Made by a program: the position numbers and the translations under genes. Positions 1 to 5,710 of a DNA stretch of 9,101 nt are shown here, one piece after another. The number at the start of each line of letters is the position of its first letter. Within the stretch, counting starts at the first letter, position 1. Source of the DNA: Oscillospiraceae bacterium (GTDB lineage Bacteria > Bacillota > Clostridia > Oscillospirales > Oscillospiraceae); assembly GCA_017400415.1 (NCBI GenBank), contig JAFPTE010000153.1, forward strand, positions 1 through 9,101, in the 5' to 3' direction. The notes beneath the pieces were generated by a model. That model saw nothing but the letters and a program-made list of their open reading frames with translations, searched no databases and was not told the DNA's origin.

Positions 1-140
1 ATATTCATAAGGGAGCGCAGAAGCCGCCGCTTTCCCTCCGTATCCTCCGGGGTCCTCAGGTCCTTATAATCCCCGGAATCCGCCTTGAATTCCTCCACCA
101 GGTAGGCAAGCCGCTGCTCCTGGGTCATTTTATCGCTCAT
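1..140 (-). CDS. N-terminal fragment of a probable macrodomain protein-ADP-ribose hydrolase (runs off the left edge)
   Basis: Only the first 46 or so codons are present. They begin MSDKMTQEQRLAYLVEEF and continue through an acidic stretch to a KRRLLRSLMN segment. That pattern (a TQEERLxYLxxxL opening, then a basic RxLLRSLMNxRPP block before the macrodomain) is what I remember from Firmicute protein-ADP-ribose hydrolases, which remove ADP-ribose from modified proteins. The macrodomain itself lies outside the window, so the call rests on the N-terminus alone. I chose the ATG at 140-138 because a GGGGGTGG stretch lies a few bases upstream and the ATG overlaps the TGA of the upstream hydrolase gene (ATGA). 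A second in-frame ATG at 128-126 has no Shine-Dalgarno. The overlap implies translational coupling with the hydrolase. Confidence 0.6.
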   Translation of the reverse strand, partial: MSDKMTQEQRLAYLVEEFKADSGDYKDLRTPEDTEGKRRLLRSLMN

Positions 141-748
141 TTGACCACCCCCGTATTCTTTATCCAATCGTCCAGAAACCGCAGCTGCTCCGCCGTGTGG
201 AACCAGTGCTCGCCGCCCTCCATAACGGCAAGGTCGGCGCCGTGTCTTTCCGCAAAGCTTCTGATATCTTCAAAAGGCGTCAGATTATCGCAGCTGCCAT
301 AGAGTATATGGGTCGGCGCCGTCCAGGTCGCCGGATGCTGCCGCACCCAGCTCAGGTACTCCCAGGAGAGCTCCTCCCCGAAGTCCGTGGGGATAACTCC
401 CCTGTCCCTGAGCTCCGCCTCCGTCACGTTTGCCATGGCCATCATGCGGAGAATGAGCCCCTCCATATCCACAATGGGTGAGATGAAAAAGGCCTCCCTT
501 ATAAGGGGGTCCGCCCCGGAGTTCATGGCGAAAAATGCGCCGATGCTGTTGGCCGCCAGGATGAGGCCCTCATGCCCCGCCCTGAGCCCCTCCGCCGCCT
601 TGCGTATCTCGGCTCCAGCCTCCCAGGGGACTTGGGCCTTATAATCCAGGCCGAAGACCTCACAGCCGGGAAACAGGGGCCGGTAGTGCTCACACTCCGC
701 CCCGCTGCCGCCCCGGCCGTGGACGTACAGTACTGCGGTCTTTTTCAT
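137..748 (-). CDS. Small alpha/beta hydrolase (serine hydrolase fold)
   Basis: This 203-residue protein has the layout of a compact single-domain alpha/beta hydrolase. An N-terminal beta strand leads to the oxyanion-loop motif HGRGGS (residues 10-15). The nucleophile elbow is ANSIGA, with Ser68 in a degenerate G-x-S-x-G site whose first Gly is Asn-preceded Ala. The acid is probably Asp154 in YGSCDNLTP and the base His181 in GGEHWFH. There is no signal peptide, so it should be cytoplasmic. The sequence closely resembles a widespread but uncharacterised clostridial family; the substrate is unknown and carboxyl-ester or acyl hydrolysis is only inferred from the fold. The ATG at 748-746 is preceded by GGAGGGAG at good spacing. 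It is the first gene of a minus-strand operon and its TGA overlaps the start of the putative ADP-ribose hydrolase, so the two may act on related substrates. Confidence 0.85.
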   Translation of the reverse strand: MKKTAVLYVHGRGGSGAECEHYRPLFPGCEVFGLDYKAQVPWEAGAEIRKAAEGLRAGHEGLILAANSIGAFFAMNSGADPLIREAFFISPIVDMEGLILRMMAMANVTEAELRDRGVIPTDFGEELSWEYLSWVRQHPATWTAPTHILYGSCDNLTPFEDIRSFAERHGADLAVMEGGEHWFHTAEQLRFLDDWIKNTGVVK

Positions 749-780
749 ACTGCTCCCTCCATGCCGGTCTGCTCATCAAT

Positions 781-793
781 CCAGGACTCCTGG
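781..793. promoter_or_regulatory. Perfect 13-bp dyad, possible operator in the hydrolase leader
   Basis: CCAGGA-C-TCCTGG is a perfect inverted repeat with a single central base. It lies just downstream of the predicted minus-strand transcription start (about position 802) and upstream of the hydrolase start codon, where a repressor could act. No regulator can be named. A chance palindrome in GC-rich DNA is possible. Confidence 0.25.
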
Positions 794-808
794 GGCACGC
801 TGTATTTT

Positions 809-814
809 ATTGTA
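809..814 (-). promoter_or_regulatory. Candidate -10 element for the minus-strand hydrolase operon
   Basis: Read on the minus strand this is TACAAT within GGTACAATAA, about 60 bases upstream of the hydrolase ATG. No convincing -35 is present at 16-18 bp. The same GGTACAATAA string occurs on the plus strand at 917-926 in front of ktrB, which suggests both are promoter cores of the divergent pair. Confidence 0.4.
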
Positions 815-859
815 CCACAGTTTTCCCCTTTGCGCCACCCCTGTCCCGGGCACTTTTTC

Positions 860-876
860 TTTATACATTTTTAATG
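860..876 (+). promoter_or_regulatory. KdpE-box-like T-rich site upstream of ktrB
   Basis: The 17 bases TTTATACATTTTTAATG match 13 of 17 positions of the E. coli kdpFABC KdpE-binding site as I recall it (TTTATACTTTTTTTACA). If transcription starts near 931, seven bases after the TACAAT at 919-924, the site spans -71 to -55, the placement I remember for the E. coli site. A kdpE gene lies in the operon downstream. The resemblance could reflect shared T-richness, and the TATACA inside it could itself serve as a -10. Confidence 0.35.
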
Positions 877-918
877 TCCCGGTCGGAAGCTTTAATCCCG
901 ATTTTACGCCCCGGGCGG

Positions 919-924
919 TACAAT
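919..924 (+). promoter_or_regulatory. Candidate -10 element for the ktrBA-kdpDE operon
   Basis: TACAAT lies 22 bases before the GTG start of ktrB. No -35 match is visible at 16-18 bp, as expected for an activator-dependent promoter. It would give a very short leader (about 15 nt) with the Shine-Dalgarno almost at the 5' end. This is the main reason for doubt, and TATACA at 862-867 is the alternative. Confidence 0.35.
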
Positions 925-932
925 AAGGCCGC

Positions 933-940
933 AGGAGGTG
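933..940 (+). promoter_or_regulatory. Shine-Dalgarno that fixes the ktrB start at GTG 946
   Basis: AGGAGGTG sits five bases before GTG 946-948. The longer reading frame from ATG 874 has no comparable site, and its extra 24 residues (rich in Pro, Arg and Gly) do not look like the beginning of a KtrB protein. Confidence 0.85.
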
Positions 941-945
941 AAAAG

Positions 946-2274
946 GTGAAGGTTTTCGGAGTGATAAAGGTATCCGCCTTTCAGGCTATCTGCTGGGGCT
1001 TTCTGGCTCTGACGGTGCTGGGAACGCTGCTGCTCATGCTGCCAGTATCCACCCGGGGGCCCGGAGGGGCCTCCTTCGCAGACAGCCTCTTTACGGCCAC
1101 CTCTGCCGTATGCGTCACGGGCCTTATTGTCCGGGACACGGCCGCCTACTGGTCTCCCTTCGGCCAGGCTGTCATTCTGCTGCTCATACAGGTGGGCGGC
1201 ATGGGGGTTATAACCATGGCAATTTCTGCGGCCTATCTGACCGGCCGCAAAATCGGCCTTGCCCAGCGCAGCCTTCTGCAGGAGTCCATCTCCGCCCCGA
1301 GGCTGGGGGGCGTAATCCGGCTCACGGGCTTCATTATCAGAACCGCCCTTGTGATTGAGGCTTCCGGCGCTTTGCTGATGGCCCCGGTATTCTGCCGGGA
1401 CTTCGGCCTGGGCACAGGTCTCTGGTACGCCCTGTTCCACTCCGTCTCCGCCTTCTGCAATGCGGGCTTCGACCTGATGGGCGTCAGAGGTGAGTTTTCC
1501 TCCCTGACCGGCTACATAGGAAGCCCCCTTATAAATCTGACTGCCGTGGTGCTCATAACCGTCGGAGGTCTGGGCTTCATGACCTGGGACGATATACGGC
1601 GCCACGGACCGGAGCTCAAAAAATACTCCCTCCAATCAAAGCTGGTGCTCATAACCGGCGGGGTGCTGCTTTTTGTTCCGGCGGTGCTGTTCTTCTTTAC
1701 GGAATTTGCCTCCCTGCCCCTTAAGGAGCGGCTCCTGGCCTCCCTTTTCCAGTCCGCCACCGCCAGGACGGCAGGCTTCAACACGGCGGACCTGGGCGCC
1801 ATGAGCGAGGGGGGCAAGCTTCTCATGATAGCCCTTATGCTCACCGGCGGGGCGCCGGGCTCCACAGCCGGCGGCATGAAAACCACCACCCTGGCGGTGC
1901 TCATTACGGCCTGCGCCGCCGTATTCCGCCGCAGGGACAGCATTGAGGCCCTGGGCCGCCGCATACCGGACAGCGTTCTGCGCCACGGTGCCGCAATCTT
2001 CCTTATGTACATGGCCCTGTTTCTAATAAGCGGGGCGGCGATTTCCGCCATGGAGTCCCTCCCCCTGCTGACGGCCCTTTTTGAGACCGCCTCCGCCATA
2101 GGCACCGTGGGCCTCACCCTGGGTGTGACTCCGGGCCTGGGCCTCGCCTCCCGGGGGATTCTTATAGCTCTCATGTTCTTCGGGAGAGTGGGTGGACTCA
2201 CAATAATCTATTCCTTCTCCAACCCCGGGCCCTCTGCCGGGGCCCTGCCGCCGGAAAGAATAACCGTGGGGTGA
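946..2274 (+). CDS. ktrB: KtrB-type potassium uptake channel subunit (TrkH/KtrB/HKT superfamily)
   Basis: This 442-residue integral membrane protein is the ion-translocating subunit of a Ktr/Trk K+ uptake system. From the GTG start, the four M1-P-M2 repeats are visible through their selectivity-filter loops: ATSAVCVTGL (Gly59), SAFCNAGFD (Gly174), TARTAGFNT (Gly277) and SAIGTVGL (Gly389). All four filter glycines are conserved, which favours K+ selectivity. The Gly/Ser-rich intramembrane gate loop GGAPGSTAGG (301-310) and the C-terminal FFGRVGGLT with the conserved Arg are also present. The length and the short C-terminus fit KtrB better than the longer TrkH. Its stop lies four bases before ktrA, so the channel and its regulator are translated from one message. 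It is the first gene of the operon; regulation by the downstream KdpDE-like pair is inferred from position and a candidate KdpE box. Confidence 0.93.
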   Translation: MKVFGVIKVSAFQAICWGFLALTVLGTLLLMLPVSTRGPGGASFADSLFTATSAVCVTGLIVRDTAAYWSPFGQAVILLLIQVGGMGVITMAISAAYLTGRKIGLAQRSLLQESISAPRLGGVIRLTGFIIRTALVIEASGALLMAPVFCRDFGLGTGLWYALFHSVSAFCNAGFDLMGVRGEFSSLTGYIGSPLINLTAVVLITVGGLGFMTWDDIRRHGPELKKYSLQSKLVLITGGVLLFVPAVLFFFTEFASLPLKERLLASLFQSATARTAGFNTADLGAMSEGGKLLMIALMLTGGAPGSTAGGMKTTTLAVLITACAAVFRRRDSIEALGRRIPDSVLRHGAAIFLMYMALFLISGAAISAMESLPLLTALFETASAIGTVGLTLGVTPGLGLASRGILIALMFFGRVGGLTIIYSFSNPGPSAGALPPERITVG

Positions 2275-2278
2275 AAAA

Positions 2279-2926
2279 ATGAAATCTGTATTGCTTATAG
2301 GCCTGGGCCGCTTCGGCAAGGGCGTTGCGGAAAAGCTCAGCGAGCTGGGCCACCAGGTAATGGCCGTGGACCGGGACGAAGTGCGGGTCAACGAGGTCTT
2401 AAGTCTGGTCACCGGGGCCCGGATCGGGGACAGCACCTCCCAGGATTTTCTGCAGAGCCTGGGTGTGGGTAATTACGACGTGTGCATAGTGGCCATCGGC
2501 GAGGATTTTCAGTCCTCCCTGGAGACCACCTCCCTTCTGAAGGAGCTGGGGGCACGGAAGGTCATAGCCCGGGCCTCCCGGGACGTGCACAAAAAATTCC
2601 TGCTGCGGAACGGCGCCGACGAGGTGGTCTACCCGGAGCGTGAGCTGGCCGCCTGGACCGCCATGCGCTGCACCTCCGACTCGGTGCTGGACGCCATCGA
2701 GCTGGACAGCGACTATTCCCTCTTTGAGCTGGCCGTGCCGAAGGATTGGCTGGGAAAGAGCGTGGGGAACCTGGACATACGCAAGCGGTACGGCCTCACC
2801 ATACTGGGCACAAAGCGCCGGGAAAAGGTCAGCATGGCCATCACACCGGAGACGGTATTCACCGAGGACGAGACCATTTTGGTTGTGGGAAAATACAGGG
2901 ACGTGCAGAAGTGCTTCAAAATATAG
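2279..2926 (+). CDS. ktrA: KtrA-type RCK regulator of the K+ channel (TrkA family)
   Basis: This 215-residue cytoplasmic protein has an RCK_N Rossmann domain (about 1-125) with the nucleotide-binding motif GLGRFG (8-13), the ribose-binding Asp31 at the end of beta-2 (MAVDRDE) and the late motif YPERELA (118-124). The Glu there corresponds to the cation-binding Glu of Bacillus KtrA, by memory alignment. The second half (about 135-215) is an RCK_C/TrkA_C domain, including KRYGLTILGTKR and the terminal ILVVGKYRDVQK. In the family an octameric KtrA ring gates KtrB in response to ATP/ADP, and the RCK_C domain of S. aureus KtrA binds c-di-AMP. The gene starts four bases after ktrB, with GGGGTGA of the ktrB end as ribosome site. 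A single-RCK protein of this length is typical of KtrA/KtrC rather than double-length TrkA. Confidence 0.93.
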   Translation: MKSVLLIGLGRFGKGVAEKLSELGHQVMAVDRDEVRVNEVLSLVTGARIGDSTSQDFLQSLGVGNYDVCIVAIGEDFQSSLETTSLLKELGARKVIARASRDVHKKFLLRNGADEVVYPERELAAWTAMRCTSDSVLDAIELDSDYSLFELAVPKDWLGKSVGNLDIRKRYGLTILGTKRREKVSMAITPETVFTEDETILVVGKYRDVQKCFKI

Positions 2927-2953
2927 CCCCAGGGCTGAGAGGAGGGCGGAGCC

Positions 2954-3139
2954 ATGACAGCGGTAATTATCATACTGTCGGCCCTTGCCCTCTTTTGCTT
3001 CGGCCTGTGGGTCTGCGGCCGGGCGGACGCCTTTATGCTCAATTCCAGCCGCCGGCGCAGCAGTTTCGGTGCAGATGTTGAAAGAAGGTATAGATACTTC
3101 CGCATTGTTGTGATACAATGGAAGAAAAAACGGAGGTGA
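2954..3139 (+). CDS. Small single-pass membrane protein with a basic tail (61 aa, unknown function)
   Basis: I do not recognise a family. Residues 3-25 form one hydrophobic segment, followed by a strongly basic tail (RRR at 33-35, RRYRYFR, KKKRR at the end). By the positive-inside rule this predicts N-out/C-in topology. AGGAGG lies about ten bases before the ATG. It sits 28 bases after ktrA, and its TGA (3137-3139) is embedded in the GGAGGTGA that serves the kinase gene, a tight arrangement that suggests translational coupling and argues for a real gene. A KdpF-like stabilising peptide or a KtrAB or KdpD accessory is conceivable from context, but no sequence similarity supports this. An internal promoter candidate overlaps its 3' end, so part of the sequence may serve DNA rather than protein function. 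Confidence 0.6.
   Translation: MTAVIIILSALALFCFGLWVCGRADAFMLNSSRRRSSFGADVERRYRYFRIVVIQWKKKRR
3091..3119 (+). promoter_or_regulatory. Internal promoter candidate for kdpDE
   Basis: TAGATA (3091-3096, four of six -35 matches) is followed by a 17-bp spacer and TACAAT (3114-3119) with an extended-minus-10 TG (TGATACAAT). It would yield a message starting near 3126 with only about 18 nt before the kinase ATG. This could let the sensor/regulator pair be made at a basal level independently of ktrBA. Confidence 0.4.
3132..3139 (+). promoter_or_regulatory. Shine-Dalgarno of kdpD overlapping the microprotein stop
   Basis: GGAGGTGA both ends the 61-residue gene (TGA 3137-3139) and provides the ribosome site for ATG 3144. 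Ribosomes terminating on the small gene would be placed to reinitiate on the kinase. Confidence 0.7.
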
Positions 3140-3143
3140 CACC

Positions 3144-4976
3144 ATGGGAAACGGCCATAGGGAAGGAGAGCGGATTCTTGTGTGCCTCTCCCCCTCCCCC
3201 TCAAATCCCAAGGTCATACAGGCGGCGGCCAAGCTCGCTTCTGCCTTCAGCGGCACCATGACCGCCCTTTTCGTGGAGACTCCCTCTTACTCAAGGCTCG
3301 CCGAGGAGGATAAGGATCGGCTCCGGAGCCATATGAGTCTTGCCCAGAGCCTGGGTGCGAAGATTGAGACGGTTTCCGGGGACGACGTGCCCTTTCAGAT
3401 AGCGGAGTACGCCCGGCTGGCGGACGTGACAAAAATAGTTCTGGGACAGAGCAGCACCGGCGGCGGGCCCCTGGGCTTTCGGAAGAGCCTGGTGGACCGG
3501 GTCATCGCCCTGGCGCCGGAGCTGGATCTTTACATAATCCCGGACCGGGACGCAAGACCTTACTCCCCCAGGCTCCATCAGGAGCTGGACCGGCGGGAGA
3601 TTGCCCGGGACGCCGTGGTCTCCCTGGGCTGCCTGGCCGCCGCCACCCTGGTGGGCTTCCTCTTCCAGAATCTGGGCTTCACGGACGCCAACATCATCAT
3701 GATGTATCTTCTGGGCCTCCTGGTGGTCTCCGCCGTCACAAGCCACCGGGTGTACAGTCTGGTCTTTTCGGTGGTCAGCGTGCTGCTCTTCGACCTGCTG
3801 TTCACAAGGCCCCGGTTCTCCTTCCTGGCCTACGACACGGGCTACCCGGTAACCTTCATCGTCATGTTTGCGGTGGCCTTCTTCATAAGCTCCCTGGCCA
3901 TAAGGCTCAAGGAAAACGAACGACAGAGCGCCAAGACCGCCCGCCGCATGAGCATAGTTCTGGAGACGGACAAGATGCTATCGGCCGCCTCCGGCCGGGA
4001 GGAAATATTATCCGTGCTCCAGGGACAGCTGAGCCGGCTCTCCGGCCGGGAGGTCAGGGTCATGTCCGGCGGCGGTGCAGCCGAGCCGGGCTGCACCTGC
4101 TTTTCCATACCGGTGGACGGGGCGGAATACGGCCGTGTGGCCGTAAAAACCGCCGACTCCGCCCTGGACGCCGCCGAAAAGGGTATGCTGGTCTCCGTCA
4201 TCGGCGAGTGCGCCCTGGCCCTGGAGAACCATGAAAACCGCCGGAAGAAGGAGGAGAGCCTGCTGCTGGCGGAAAACGAGCGGCTTCGGGCTAACCTTCT
4301 GCGGAGCGTTTCCCACGACCTGCGGACGCCCCTGACCAGCATCCTGGGCAATGCGGACAACCTGCTCTCCGGGGACGGGAGCTTTGACCGGGCCGCCCGC
4401 CGGGAGCTTTACCGGGCCATCTACGACGACTCTTTGTGGCTCATCGGTCTGGTTGAAAACCTCATCTCCCTGAGCCGGATGGAGGGTGGTCAGGTGACCC
4501 TGAACATAAGCTCGGAGCTCATTGCGGACATAATCTCCGAGGCCGTAAGCCGCCTTGGCCGGAGGCTGGAGGGCTACTCCGTGACCGTGCACCATGAGGA
4601 CGACCTGGCCCTGGTGCAGGCGGACGCCCGGCTGTGCGTGCAGGTGGCGGTGAACCTTCTGGACAACGCCGTGAAGTACACCCCTGCCGGGACCGAAATA
4701 CGCATTGAATCCTTCCCCCGGGGCGGCGAGGTCCACGTCCGCATCAGCGACAACGGGGACGGGGTGCCGGAGGCGGAGCTTGACAAAATCTTCGATATGT
4801 TTTACACCGGGTCCGGTACCCTGGCGGACAGCCGCCGGAGCCTGGGCCTGGGGCTGAGCCTGTGCCGGGCCATTGTGAAGGCCCACGGCGGCCGCATCTG
4901 GGCGGAGAAGAACAGCCCCCGGGGCACCGCCTTTGAATTTACCCTGCCCAGAGGTGAGGTGACGATGGATGAATAA
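3144..4976 (+). CDS. kdpD: KdpD-type sensor histidine kinase lacking the N-terminal KdpD domain
   Basis: This 610-residue protein shows, in order: a universal-stress-protein domain (about 10-135), a four-helix DUF4118 membrane block (about 157-253), a GAF-like linker (about 270-360), a HisKA domain with phosphoacceptor His391 in SVSHDLRTPLTS, and a HATPase domain with N-box NLLDNAVKY (504-512), G1 DNGDG (536-540) and G2 LGLGLS (567-572). Full KdpD proteins are near 900 residues; here the N-terminal Walker-A-containing KdpD domain (about 210+ residues) is absent. The start is well fixed: GGAGGTG lies five bases upstream of the ATG and no reading frame extends it with a KdpD domain. Residues 16-18 (SPS), then 20 residues, then MTALF match the S-x-S-x20-FTAxY c-di-AMP motif reported for S. 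aureus KdpD. It overlaps the regulator gene by 8 bp and should phosphorylate it in response to K+ status. Confidence 0.93.
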   Translation: MGNGHREGERILVCLSPSPSNPKVIQAAAKLASAFSGTMTALFVETPSYSRLAEEDKDRLRSHMSLAQSLGAKIETVSGDDVPFQIAEYARLADVTKIVLGQSSTGGGPLGFRKSLVDRVIALAPELDLYIIPDRDARPYSPRLHQELDRREIARDAVVSLGCLAAATLVGFLFQNLGFTDANIIMMYLLGLLVVSAVTSHRVYSLVFSVVSVLLFDLLFTRPRFSFLAYDTGYPVTFIVMFAVAFFISSLAIRLKENERQSAKTARRMSIVLETDKMLSAASGREEILSVLQGQLSRLSGREVRVMSGGGAAEPGCTCFSIPVDGAEYGRVAVKTADSALDAAEKGMLVSVIGECALALENHENRRKKEESLLLAENERLRANLLRSVSHDLRTPLTSILGNADNLLSGDGSFDRAARRELYRAIYDDSLWLIGLVENLISLSRMEGGQVTLNISSELIADIISEAVSRLGRRLEGYSVTVHHEDDLALVQADARLCVQVAVNLLDNAVKYTPAGTEIRIESFPRGGEVHVRISDNGDGVPEAELDKIFDMFYTGSGTLADSRRSLGLGLSLCRAIVKAHGGRIWAEKNSPRGTAFEFTLPRGEVTMDE

Positions 4977-5667
4977 GCCCCTGATACTGGTGGTGGAGGA
5001 CGATCCCCCGGTCCGGAACCTGATGGCCACCACCCTGAAGGCCCACGATTACCGCTTTATATCCGCAAAAAACGGCACGGAGGCCATCATGGAGGCCTCC
5101 ACCCACAGCCCGGAGATAGTTCTGCTGGACCTGGGCCTGCCGGATATGGACGGCACGGAGGTCATCAGGAACATACGCAGCTGGTCCAACATGCCCATAA
5201 TAGTCATAAGCGCCCGCAGCGAGGACGCCGACAAGATCGAGGCCCTGGACGCCGGTGCGGACGACTATCTGACCAAGCCCTTCTCCGTGGAGGAGCTGCT
5301 GGCCCGGCTCCGGGCCACCGTAAGGCGGCTGAGCATAGCCGCCGAGAGCCAGGACTCCCCGGTCTTCACAAACGGCGAGCTGAAAATCGACTACGCCTCC
5401 GGCTGCGCCTGGCTGGGCGCCGGGGAGCTGCATCTGACGCCCATTGAGTATAAGCTCCTGTGCCTTCTGAGCCGGAACGTGGGCAAGGTGCTGACCCACA
5501 AGTACCTGACCCAGTCCGTCTGGGGCTCCGCCTGGGAGAACGACGTGGCCTCCCTGCGGGTGTACATGGCCACCCTGCGGAAAAAGCTGGAGCGGTCGCC
5601 GGACTCGGCCAGGTGTATCCAGACCCACGTGGGCATCGGCTACCGCATGCTGAAAATCGAAGGATAA
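4969..5667 (+). CDS. kdpE: KdpE-type OmpR-family response regulator
   Basis: The 232-residue protein has a receiver domain (about 4-118) with the acidic pair Glu10/Asp11, phosphoacceptor Asp54 in LLDLGLPDMDG, switch Ser81 in VISARSE, and Lys103 in LTKPF. A winged-helix DNA-binding domain follows (about 131-230), with ELHLTPIEYKLL and the recognition region NDVASLRVYMATLRKKLE, ending in the GIGYRM wing typical of OmpR/KdpE proteins. The ATG at 4969 lies inside the kinase gene (8-bp overlap), and a GAGGTGA at 4951-4957 provides the ribosome site. In other bacteria KdpE activates kdpFABC; no kdpFABC is present here, and the nearest plausible target is the ktrBA promoter of its own operon. It is the last gene before a hairpin terminator. 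Confidence 0.94.
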   Translation: MNKPLILVVEDDPPVRNLMATTLKAHDYRFISAKNGTEAIMEASTHSPEIVLLDLGLPDMDGTEVIRNIRSWSNMPIIVISARSEDADKIEALDAGADDYLTKPFSVEELLARLRATVRRLSIAAESQDSPVFTNGELKIDYASGCAWLGAGELHLTPIEYKLLCLLSRNVGKVLTHKYLTQSVWGSAWENDVASLRVYMATLRKKLERSPDSARCIQTHVGIGYRMLKIEG

Positions 5668-5671
5668 AGCT

Positions 5672-5695
5672 ATCCCCTGCCGAAAGGCAGGGGAT
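5672..5695. terminator. Perfect 10-bp hairpin between convergent genes
   Basis: ATCCCCTGCC-GAAA-GGCAGGGGAT is a perfect 10-bp stem closed by a GAAA (GNRA-type) tetraloop, five bases after the kdpE stop and 15 bases beyond the end of the convergent lipoprotein gene. The following T-tract is weak on either strand (TTGGTCTTAT on plus), so it may rely on stem strength. It probably serves both transcripts. Confidence 0.75.
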
Positions 5696-5710
5696 TGGTC
5701 TTATGGGGGG

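Noticed and set aside
874..945. Upstream extension of ktrB to an ATG at 874
   Set aside because: The extra 24 residues lack a ribosome site, look unlike a KtrB N-terminus, and overlap the candidate promoter elements. GTG 946 has a perfect AGGAGGTG at the right distance.
749..945. A ydaO-type c-di-AMP riboswitch in front of ktrB
   Set aside because: Some Firmicute ktr genes have one, so I looked. The leader is too short if TACAAT 919-924 is used, and I see neither the conserved ydaO core motifs nor an expression-platform terminator in the whole interval.
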